Of a stretch of 5,262 bases of DNA, positions 1 through 4,140 are shown piece by piece. The stretch lies in assembly GCA_017459315.1 (NCBI GenBank), contig JAFUDD010000373.1, positions 1 to 5,262 of the forward strand, read 5' to 3'. The notes beneath the pieces are model-generated. The model was not told the origin of the DNA and did no database searches. It worked only from the letters and a program-made list of their open reading frames with translations. A program made the translations under genes and the position numbers. Numbering within the stretch: position 1 is the first letter of the stretch; each line of letters begins with the position of its first letter. This stretch comes from Clostridia bacterium. GTDB taxonomy: Bacteria; Bacillota_A; Clostridia; Christensenellales; CAG-138.

Positions 1-102
1 ATCAAGAAGAAGCGGGCATACATGCAGGAGTATTACCGGACGAAGATCAAGCCGAAGAAGAAAGCGAAACGGAAGAACGCCAAAACGGAGGAAACGGCAT
101 AG
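1..102 (+). CDS. C-terminal tail of an unidentified gene (partial)
   Basis: An open frame enters from the left edge in frame 1 and ends at TAG (100-102), leaving 33 visible residues. The tail is strongly basic, with KKK, KPKKK and KRK clusters around a YMQEYY segment, and ends in an acidic TEETA. Such a tail suits a DNA- or RNA-binding protein, but the visible part is too short to name a family. A good hairpin terminator follows 11 bases later, which supports this being the true end of a plus-strand transcription unit. Codons and direction match the mobilisation genes to the right, so it probably belongs to the same mobile element. What is seen is the frame and the stop; the function is unknown. 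Confidence 0.6.
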   Translation: MKKKRAYMQEYYRTKIKPKKKAKRKNAKTEETA

Positions 103-113
103 GCAAATGAACA

Positions 114-150
114 GCGCCTCGCAGGGAGCAACCCTTGCGGGGCGTTTTGT
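114..150 (+). terminator. Rho-independent terminator after the left-edge gene
   Basis: The arm CGCCTCGCAGGG (115-126) pairs with CCCTTGCGGGGCG (132-144) across a 5-base loop, with one G-U pair and one bulged base. It is followed by TTTTGT. It lies just after the stop at 102 and has the right direction to end that gene. Confidence 0.8.
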
Positions 151-191
151 ATGCTGAATGCTCTTTGCTGTGGCGTCCGGCGAACCGCAGA

Positions 192-216
192 AATTGCGAT
201 CTACTTGATCACAATT
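192..216. repeat. Near-perfect inverted repeat (operator-like)
   Basis: AATTGCGATC (192-201) and GATCACAATT (207-216) form a 10-base inverted repeat with one mismatch around the spacer TACTT. The AT-rich arms and lack of a T-run make it look more like a binding site for a dimeric regulator than a terminator. No gene start lies next to it, so its role is open. Confidence 0.4.
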
Positions 217-229
217 CTTTGGCAGCGAG

Positions 230-262
230 ATGGCAGCAGGGAGAAATCCTTGCTGCCATTTT
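230..262 (+). terminator. Terminator-like hairpin with no gene in front of it
   Basis: ATGGCAGCAGGG (230-241) pairs along 12 bases, including one G-U, with CCTTGCTGCCAT (248-259) over a 6-base loop AGAAAT. It is followed by TTTT and then CGGTTGATTT. The preceding gene already has a terminator about 100 bases earlier. This hairpin may therefore be a back-up terminator or the end of a small non-coding transcript of the 150-260 region. Confidence 0.55.
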
Positions 263-291
263 CGGTTGATTTGGCAGTATGGGAAGAAAAC

Positions 292-376
292 CTAGATGCC
301 ATCAAAAATAAGGTGAAATGACGGCACAGTGAATTGCTAACAACTAGATGCCGTCAAAATCCGGTGTTTTGACGCC
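292..376. repeat. Duplicated CTAGATGCCRTCAAAA unit with inverted partners
   Basis: CTAGATGCCATCAAAA (292-307) recurs as CTAGATGCCGTCAAAA (344-359), 52 bases apart and differing at one base. Each copy is followed by an inverted partner: TGACGGCA at 319-326 and TTTTGACGCC at 367-376. GTCAAAA/TTTTGAC in the second copy form a 7-base perfect stem. The units look like binding sites for a dimeric DNA-binding protein and share the TGACGCC-type half site with the 599-645 cluster. Confidence 0.6.
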
Positions 377-412
377 TTAATTTTTATCTTTCCAGTCAAG
401 CACTCGTTCAGA

Positions 413-475
413 TGGTGCGACTTCTCGCTCTACTTTTTCTTTCGGATGGTTGGTTGGTGCGACTTCTCGCACCAA
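413..475. repeat. 16-base direct repeat, second copy forming a perfect hairpin
   Basis: TGGTGCGACTTCTCGC occurs identically at 413-428 and 455-470, 42 bases apart. The second copy extends into a perfect 9-base inverted repeat, TTGGTGCGA (454-462) and TCGCACCAA (467-475), with a 4-base loop CTTC. There is no T-run after it, so it is not an ordinary terminator. A role as iteron, binding site or single-strand fold is possible. Confidence 0.7.
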
Positions 476-493
476 TTTAGAGAGATAGACACA

Positions 494-564
494 CGGTGCC
501 AAATCGAGAGGAATCCGGTGCCTTTTCCGTATCGCCCGGAAAAGTACGGTGCCGAAACGGTGCC
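494..564 (+). repeat. Four CGGTGCC iteron-like copies
   Basis: CGGTGCC occurs at 494-500, 516-522, 547-553 and 558-564. Starts are 22, 31 and 11 bases apart, close to 2, 3 and 1 helical turns, so the copies lie on about the same face of the DNA. An inverted repeat CTTTTCCG (522-529)/CGGAAAAG (537-544) sits between the second and third copies. The GGTGC core is also in the 413-428 and 455-470 repeat. Short helically phased repeats are typical of plasmid partition centromeres and iteron origins; which of these it is, if either, is inference. Confidence 0.6.
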
Positions 565-577
565 ATCCAACAGAACA

Positions 578-703
578 AACATTATAGCCGGAAGCGAATG
601 ACGCCAATCGGCGTCACCGTTGCTTTTTGACGTCAAATGGCGTCATCCTCGTTTTTGAAACGCAACTATTAGAAAAACAGCAAGAAGAACATTATAGCCG
701 GAA
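578..703 (+). repeat. Two identical 16-base AACATTATAGCCGGAA copies, 110 bases apart
   Basis: AACATTATAGCCGGAA is at 578-593 and again at 688-703, both in the same direction and both after GAA/AAC-rich sequence. The segment between holds the TGACGCC/GGCGTCA palindromes. The second copy lies about 30 bases before the small ORF at 734, so one copy could be part of its promoter or operator region; no clear -35/-10 pair could be placed. Confidence 0.6.
599..645. repeat. Cluster of TGACGCC/GGCGTCA palindromes
   Basis: TGACGCC (599-605) and GGCGTCA (610-616) form a perfect 7-base inverted repeat with a 4-base spacer. TTGACGTCAA (627-636) is a perfect 10-base palindrome and another GGCGTCA lies at 639-645. 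Together with the sites at 297-376 these form a family of related half sites in the region, which suggests binding of one dimeric regulator or replication/partition protein. Confidence 0.6.
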
Positions 704-733
704 TCTTTACAGTTATGGCAGAAAGGAGCTTTT

Positions 734-826
734 ATGAACGAAACCGAACATATCCAAGCACAACACAGATTGGACGAAGCGCAGGCGCGGGATCGGGTTA
801 AGGAACGCAAGGCACGAATCAAATAG
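734..826 (+). CDS. Small charged helical protein, 30 residues, unknown function
   Basis: An ATG at 734 follows GAAAGGAG with a spacing of about 6 bases, and the frame runs 30 codons to TAG. The peptide is rich in Glu, Arg, Lys, Gln and Ala, with ETEHIQAQHRLDEAQARD then RVKERKARIK, and is expected to be one long amphipathic helix with a basic end. A strong terminator begins 12 bases after the stop, so the ORF sits in its own short RBS-ORF-terminator unit, which supports real translation. It lies directly before the probable oriT and mobC. No family is recognised; a small accessory or regulatory protein of the element is a guess. Confidence 0.5.
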   Translation: MNETEHIQAQHRLDEAQARDRVKERKARIK

Positions 827-837
827 TTGATTCAGAT

Positions 838-886
838 CGTCTGCGGCGATGGGGATTCGGGTCCCGTTGTCGCAGACTCTTTTTTC
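838..886 (+). terminator. Rho-independent terminator after the small ORF
   Basis: GTCTGCGGCGATGGGGA (from 839) pairs with TCCCGTTGTCGCAGAC (to 877) with a few mismatches or wobbles. The stem is followed by TCTTTTTTCT. It ends the transcript of the 734-826 ORF and separates it from the oriT region. Confidence 0.8.
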
Positions 887-900
887 TGTCGCAGAGGTTA

Positions 901-1045
901 GCAAGCAGGGCATTTGTGTTCCACACCAATGTCGGGAAGCCGCAAGAAAGTATCCTGCGGCTTCCTTCTTAGGTGGCTTCCCGCCCCTAAAACCCCCGGG
1001 ATGACACGCTGCGCTCTGCGATAACACCATGCCCGAAACACAAAA
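901..1045 (+). other. oriT: Probable origin of transfer (oriT) upstream of mobC
   Basis: The intergenic stretch before mobC has a perfect 10-base inverted repeat, GGAAGCCGCA (935-944) and TGCGGCTTCC (956-965), with an 11-base loop. The 5' arm can pair instead with a further copy: CGGGAAGCC (933-941) and GGCTTCCCG (975-983). TATCCTGC at 951-958 matches the nic core YATCCTG/Y known for RP4-like MOBP relaxases, placing a candidate nick between 957 and 958. A C-rich tract, CCCCTAAAACCCCCGGG (984-1000), follows. oriT sites usually lie beside the gene for the relaxosome accessory protein, as here. The assignment is from structure and context; the nick position is inferred. Confidence 0.55.
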
Positions 1046-1062
1046 AAGGAAAGGAGCAACCT

Positions 1063-1434
1063 ATGGGAAGCAACAAAGCCACACACGACGAAACGCATCT
1101 TTCGCTGCGTGTTACGAAGAAGCAAAAAGAACAGATTTATGCTCGTGCAAAGAAGTGCGGGATCACGCCGAGCGAATACTTGCGACAGCGGGCGTTGGGC
1201 GGCGAACCGAAAGCGGTACTGCCCAGCGCTTTCTTTGTATGCTGCGAAAAACTGGATCGGCTGACGCGAGCGCCATATACAAAGGACGTCAATGACGCGG
1301 CGCTTGCCATGCTGATCAAAATGAAGAATATTCTGACCGGTAAGGCGGTGATACCTGCCGAGGAGGAAGAACCGGAACAGGAATTGAAGCAACCGGAGTT
1401 AAAGCCCAAGCGCAAGCTGTTCGGAAGAAGATGA
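1063..1434 (+). CDS. mobC: MobC-like relaxosome accessory protein (ribbon-helix-helix)
   Basis: The 123-residue protein starts at ATG 1063 behind AGGAG with 7-base spacing. Residues 10-45 have the ribbon-helix-helix pattern of mobilisation proteins: a strand HLSLRVT, a helix KKQKEQIYARAKKCG, then ITPSEYLRQRALGG, the usual SEYLR-type second helix. The central part (about 50-95) is helical, and the tail is an acidic stretch PAEEEEPEQE followed by basic KPKRKLFGRR. In this family such proteins bind oriT and help the relaxase nick and open the DNA. The probable oriT lies directly upstream, which fits. The stop overlaps the next ATG (ATGA), so it was the first gene of a coupled operon. The expected relaxase gene is missing downstream. 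Family assignment is good; the exact subfamily is less certain. Confidence 0.8.
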   Translation: MGSNKATHDETHLSLRVTKKQKEQIYARAKKCGITPSEYLRQRALGGEPKAVLPSAFFVCCEKLDRLTRAPYTKDVNDAALAMLIKMKNILTGKAVIPAEEEEPEQELKQPELKPKRKLFGRR

Positions 1435-1508
1435 GCAAAAAAATGCGAAGATTTAATATGCAACCGGACACAAGACAATGCCCGCCCGATCATTTCAGGC
1501 ACTTCTAA
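1431..1508 (+). pseudogene. Truncated start of a gene, perhaps ParR-like
   Basis: ATG 1431 overlaps the mobC stop as ATGA, a normal arrangement for translational coupling, but the frame ends after 25 codons. The first residues, MSKKMRRFNMQPDT, resemble from memory the start of ParR-like centromere-binding proteins of clostridial plasmids and elements (RRFN-QPD). The rest, RQCPPDHFRHF, does not continue any family pattern. The gene therefore seems cut at about 1470-1475, either by a recombination junction, an element end or an assembly join. The ParR resemblance is recalled, not computed. Confidence 0.4.
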
Positions 1509-1545
1509 AAATCAAGCTTTTACGCACCGCAGGCATCGCACAAGT

Positions 1546-1574
1546 GAGCCGGAACGGGGATGCCGTTCCGGCTC
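1546..1574. terminator. Hairpin between convergent mobC and degV units
   Basis: GAGCCGGAACGG (1546-1557) and CCGTTCCGGCTC (1563-1574) are a perfect 12-base inverted repeat with a 5-base loop. It lies 25 bases beyond the degV stop on the minus strand and 38 bases beyond the truncated plus-strand ORF. Neither side has a clear T-run, so it may be a terminator that does not rely on one, or a 3' protecting hairpin for the degV mRNA. Confidence 0.5.
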
Positions 1575-1598
1575 AACCGCGCAGAAAAAGGGAAAGCG

Positions 1599-2474
1599 TT
1601 ATCTTGTATTGCCCCAGAACACAAGGGCAAGCATATCGGGACCGGTGTGTGCGCCGATGACGGGACCGATGTCCATTATGCGGATGTCGGCGGTTGGGAA
1701 CCGATCGGCGACCATCTTTCGCAGGCGCTCGGCGCTTTCGGGGTTGCCGCCGTGTCCGACAATCACAAGGTTTCCGCGCTCCGGCTGCCATTTCATCGCC
1801 ATCTTGCCGAGCAGCGCAAGCCGCGCCCGTCCCTGCCCGCGCGGCATCGAGGCAACGACCAACCGTCCGTCCTCATTGACACGCAAAAGCGGCTTGACCT
1901 GCAGCGCATTTCCTGCGGCTGCGGTCACGGCATGAATCCGTCCACCCTGGAGCAGATGGTCGAAGGAATCGACCGAGAACCAATGATTCACGCACAGGCA
2001 GTTCGCATAGACCCATTCGGTCAGTTCGTCGAGGGACATACCCTGCGCCTGCATCTGCGCGGCTTCGTGCACCAAAAAGCCCTCGCCGACCGAAGCGCAC
2101 AGCGTGTCCACACAAACGATCTTTCGTCCCGGATACCGTTCGGCAAGCTCATCCGCGCACAGCATCGCCGACTGAATCATCCCCGACAGTCCCGACGAAA
2201 AGCCGAGGTAGAGAATATCCTTACCTTGCCGGAGGATCGGTTCAAAAAAGGTCGCGTAGGTATAGGGATTCACGCCCGCGGTGGAGGCAAAGCGCCCGAT
2301 CCGCTGATAGGCGTAGAATTGCGCGGCGCTGATATTGCCGCCCGGACCGTAGGTATATTCCTCCCGATCCACGAGCACCGTCATCGGAATAACAGCGACC
2401 TCGGGCAGACCCGCCATCAGTTCCGGGGACAGGTCCGCCGTTGCGTCGGTTACGATCTGATAAGCGTTTGTCAT
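1599..2474 (-). CDS. DegV-family fatty-acid-binding protein
   Basis: The 291-residue product has the full DegV pattern and usual length: IVTDATADLSPE (7-18) at the N-terminus, STAGVNP (64-70), GFSSGLSGMIQSA (91-103), VDTLCASVGEG (122-132), DSFDHLLQGGRIH (169-181), KPLLRVNEDGRL (194-205) and GAHTGPDMLALVFWG (274-288). DegV proteins bind a long-chain fatty acid; some act as FakB subunits that present it to the kinase FakA, but no FakA gene is in view, so that role is only possible. The start at 2474 is preferred over the in-frame ATG at 2504 because GGGGG sits about 8 bases before 2474, the family pattern begins just after it, and a candidate -10 box overlaps the region before 2504. It appears to be a single-gene unit following a hairpin. 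The cytosolic location is inferred from the absence of signal or membrane segments. Confidence 0.93.
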   Translation of the reverse strand: MTNAYQIVTDATADLSPELMAGLPEVAVIPMTVLVDREEYTYGPGGNISAAQFYAYQRIGRFASTAGVNPYTYATFFEPILRQGKDILYLGFSSGLSGMIQSAMLCADELAERYPGRKIVCVDTLCASVGEGFLVHEAAQMQAQGMSLDELTEWVYANCLCVNHWFSVDSFDHLLQGGRIHAVTAAAGNALQVKPLLRVNEDGRLVVASMPRGQGRARLALLGKMAMKWQPERGNLVIVGHGGNPESAERLRKMVADRFPTADIRIMDIGPVIGAHTGPDMLALVFWGNTR

Positions 2475-2506
2475 AGTCTGTACCCCCGTTAATATTTGCT
2501 GCATCT

Positions 2507-2535
2507 ATCATATACGGCGCCGCGCCGCTTTTCCA
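2507..2535 (-). promoter_or_regulatory. Candidate sigma-A promoter for degV
   Basis: On the minus strand TATGAT (2507-2512) resembles a -10 box, and TGGAAA (2530-2535), 17 bases upstream, matches TTGACA at four of six positions. Transcription would begin near 2500, just inside the upstream ATG at 2504, giving a 5' leader of about 26 bases ahead of the ATG at 2474. The -35 is weak, so the call is tentative. Confidence 0.35.
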
Positions 2536-2544
2536 TCGACAGAA

Positions 2545-2579
2545 GCGCCCCTGTGTTCGGTTTTCCGTCACAGGGGCGC
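2545..2579 (-). terminator. Strong hairpin between the alarmone synthetase gene and degV
   Basis: GCGCCCCTGTG (2545-2555) and CACAGGGGCGC (2569-2579) are an 11-base perfect inverted repeat with a 13-base loop. On the minus strand the stem is followed by TTCTGTC, a poor T-run. It lies between the stop at 2663 and the candidate degV promoter, so it most likely ends the metK-membrane protein-synthetase transcript. Confidence 0.65.
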
Positions 2580-2662
2580 GATCGTCTTGTTTTGCTGCAA
2601 ATTCGCTGTTTTGATGAAATCCGGTCGGAAAGGATTCTGCCCAAGCACGCTCTTACGGGTTT

Positions 2663-3247
2663 TCAGCATACCTTCTCCCTTTGCATCGTATTCCGAAGCG
2701 CGTCCATGCGTCGGTCGAGATCGGCGCTGAGCATGGCACATTCATACAGCTCCCGGTCGATCGGGTCGTTCTCGGGAAGATTCTTTTTGTAGCGCAGCTT
2801 ATGCTCGGTGCTCGCCCACCAATCCATGGAGATCGTGCGAAGCTGCACCTCCACCTTCATCATGCGTTTGCAGTCGTGCAGAAAGATCGGCGTTTCGACG
2901 ATCAGGTGCAGACTGCGGTAACCGTTCGGCTTCGGATGCTGAATATAATCCTTGCGGCAGAGCAGCGTAATGTCGTCCTGCTTCAAAAAAGCGTCCGCGA
3001 GCAGATAGATGTCCGACGGAAACGCGCAGATTACGCGAACGCCGGCAACGTCGTTCAGATGCGTCTCGATGCTTTGTGCTGTTAAAGGGTACTTTCTTCG
3101 GATCAGCTTATCTGTGATGCTTTCCGGCGTTTTCAGCCGCGTTTTGATCGTTTCGATCGGATTGTGCTCGGATTCATAGGAATACTCCTCGGACAGAATA
3201 CGGAACTTCGTTTCGACCGCCATCATCGCGCAGCGATAATACGCCAT
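2663..3247 (-). CDS. Small alarmone synthetase, RelA/SpoT domain (GTP pyrophosphokinase)
   Basis: The open frame gives 194 residues with an intact synthetase domain: HNPIETIKTRLKTPESITDKLIRRK (28-52, written here in pieces: HNPIE then KTRLK, SITDKLIRRK), HLNDVAGVRVICAF (63-76), DYIQHPKPNGYRSLHL (100-115) with the guanine-stacking Tyr110, and KVEVQLRT (131-138) with the metal-binding Glu133, then MDWWASTEHK (141-150). There is no HD hydrolase, TGS or ACT domain, so this is a YwaC/YjbM-type enzyme that makes (p)ppGpp from ATP and GTP or GDP in the cytosol. Small synthetases usually have about 210-260 residues, and residues just upstream in this same frame (PYREL before the first Met) look homologous, but no start codon or RBS exists there. 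The N-terminal segment lies in another frame (see 3248-3390). It follows the membrane-protein gene closely and is probably co-transcribed with it and metK. Confidence 0.85.
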   Translation of the reverse strand: MAYYRCAMMAVETKFRILSEEYSYESEHNPIETIKTRLKTPESITDKLIRRKYPLTAQSIETHLNDVAGVRVICAFPSDIYLLADAFLKQDDITLLCRKDYIQHPKPNGYRSLHLIVETPIFLHDCKRMMKVEVQLRTISMDWWASTEHKLRYKKNLPENDPIDRELYECAMLSADLDRRMDALRNTMQREKVC

Positions 3248-3390
3248 CAGCTCGCGGTACGGCGCGGCGTACCCATGCAGGCGCGTTTTGAGATCGGAGG
3301 ACGCGTACTTTTCCCAAGCAGTGTTGTGACCTCGTCGGTGATTTCCCGTTTCATTTCCTGCTCCGTTTCCGTGCCGTTCACGCCGGGCAT
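3248..3390 (-). pseudogene. Frame-shifted N-terminal segment of the alarmone synthetase
   Basis: A good start lies at ATG 3390 (GGAGG four bases before it) or at ATG 3354 (GGAG six bases before it). Its frame reads on as MKREITDEVTTLLGK and then degenerates to a stop at 3247-3249. The catalytic frame, read upstream of 3247, gives KYASSDLKTRLHGYAAPYREL, which suits the N-terminal helices of a small synthetase. Adding one base in GGGAAAAG (3308-3315) would join the two into a 242- or 230-residue protein of normal length. The stop overlaps the internal ATG as TGATG, so re-initiation is a possible alternative. No canonical slippery heptamer is in the right register for -1 frameshifting. Confidence 0.6.
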
Positions 3391-4139
3391 TGCTCCTCCG
3401 ACCATTCCGCCTTGGGCGTCGGTTCCTTTACAAACGCGACCGCGGGGTACCGCTCGCCCCACAGGGCATAGCCCACCGCCGTCACGACTGCGCCGAACGT
3501 TTCGACAAGCATATCGCCCATCGTGTCATACAGTCCGACGTCGATGTACCCCGGCAGCGCCACACCGTTGACGACGACGCTTTCGATCGGGTCGATCGAG
3601 CCGACCTCACCGTATGCGTCGATCAGCAGGCGGGAGTGGATGGCGGTGATATAGGTGTCGCGCTGCGTATCATGTCCGAGCAGCAGATCGTCGCCGAACT
3701 CAAAAAACTCCCAGATCGCGGATGCGGCGATCGATACCGCAAGCATGAACACGATCGTCAGCGCCTTGGGCGAGAGCTGCCGCCTGTTCAGATAGTACAG
3801 CAGGTACTGTCCGATGATTGCAAACGTTACGCCGCCTGCGGTATGCAGCAGCTTGTCCCAGATCGGGACACGGTCGTAAAAGTCAAAGTTATGTCCGAGC
3901 AGCACGCCGAGCACATACAGATGCACAAACACCGTCAGCCAATCGGCGGGGACGATCCCGAAGCGATGCACCCACAGCGGGAGTGCGACAAGTAATGCTA
4001 TCAAAACGGAGAGGATAACCTTGTCGTACTCCCCTGTGGCGGCAAAGCGGATGATACAGGAGGCACATACCGCTTCGCCGATCAGGCAGGATATGCGTTG
4101 GAGAGGGTTTTGGGGAAGGGAAGATGGGACCGTTTGCAT
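3378..4139 (-). CDS. Multi-pass membrane protein, YjdF/DUF2238-like
   Basis: The product from ATG 4139 is 253 residues with about six hydrophobic segments, roughly 17-32, 40-58, 64-83, 97-117, 124-145 and 209-228. Recognisable points are HNFDFYDRVPIWDKLLHTAGG (83-103, with the charged YDR...WDKLLH pattern), AIWEFFEFGDDLLLG (141-155) and YDTMGDMLVETFGA (204-217), which match the YjdF/DUF2238 type of inner-membrane protein. The molecular role of that family is unknown to me. The start is chosen because it comes one base after the metK stop (TGA-T-ATG), which suggests coupled translation; the frame is open further upstream but overlaps metK there and reads as arginine/serine-rich nonsense. No strong RBS is close. 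The C-terminus overlaps the start region of the alarmone synthetase. Confidence 0.75.
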   Translation of the reverse strand: MQTVPSSLPQNPLQRISCLIGEAVCASCIIRFAATGEYDKVILSVLIALLVALPLWVHRFGIVPADWLTVFVHLYVLGVLLGHNFDFYDRVPIWDKLLHTAGGVTFAIIGQYLLYYLNRRQLSPKALTIVFMLAVSIAASAIWEFFEFGDDLLLGHDTQRDTYITAIHSRLLIDAYGEVGSIDPIESVVVNGVALPGYIDVGLYDTMGDMLVETFGAVVTAVGYALWGERYPAVAFVKEPTPKAEWSEEQCPA

Positions 4140-4140
4140 A

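Larger units (their letters stand above)
103..733. other. Repeat-rich intergenic region without a convincing gene
   Basis: About 630 bases lie between the left-edge gene and the small ORF at 734. Minus-strand open frames of 68 and 76 codons exist here but overlap the repeats and resemble nothing known. The stretch holds two terminator-like hairpins (114-150, 230-262), a near-palindrome (192-216), a family of TGACGCC/GGCGTCA half sites (about 297-645), a 16-base direct repeat with a hairpin (413-475), four CGGTGCC copies (494-564), an 8-base inverted repeat (522-544), a perfect TTGACGTCAA palindrome (627-636) and another 16-base direct repeat (578-593, 688-703). This density suggests protein-binding DNA, such as a centromere, replication origin or regulatory region. 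The role is inferred. Confidence 0.6.
1..1475 (+). mobile_element. Fragment of a conjugative/mobilisable element or integrated plasmid
   Basis: This stretch combines a MobC-like relaxosome gene, a probable oriT just upstream of it, a dense field of short direct and inverted repeats, and a small orphan ORF, all on the plus strand. That set is typical of the mobilisation/maintenance region of clostridial integrative elements and plasmids. The right boundary is placed where the reading frame that starts at 1431 loses sense and before the convergent chromosomal genes begin (about 1475-1600). No relaxase, coupling ATPase, integrase or attachment site can be seen, so the element is either cut by the window and a junction, or is a remnant. 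The boundary is inferred and approximate. Confidence 0.55.

Noticed and set aside
377..636. Minus-strand open frames of 76 and 68 codons over the repeat field
   Set aside because: No RBS or family resemblance; they run through the repeats and palindromes, and their composition looks like a by-product of the repeats.
413..645. CRISPR array
   Set aside because: Repeats are short, of different families and irregularly spaced, without uniform spacers.
1029..1295. Plus-strand frame starting at ATG 1029
   Set aside because: It overlaps mobC in another frame, has no RBS, and lacks the ribbon-helix-helix pattern that the frame from 1063 shows.
1560..2492. Long plus-strand open frame opposite degV
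   Set aside because: It is a mirror of the high-GC degV gene; the product is Arg/His-rich without domains, while the minus strand encodes a complete DegV protein.
3300..3320. Programmed -1 frameshift in the alarmone synthetase gene
   Set aside because: The zero-frame codons CTT GGG AAA AGT do not form an X XXY YYZ heptamer and the A-run is only four bases, too short for usual transcriptional slippage.
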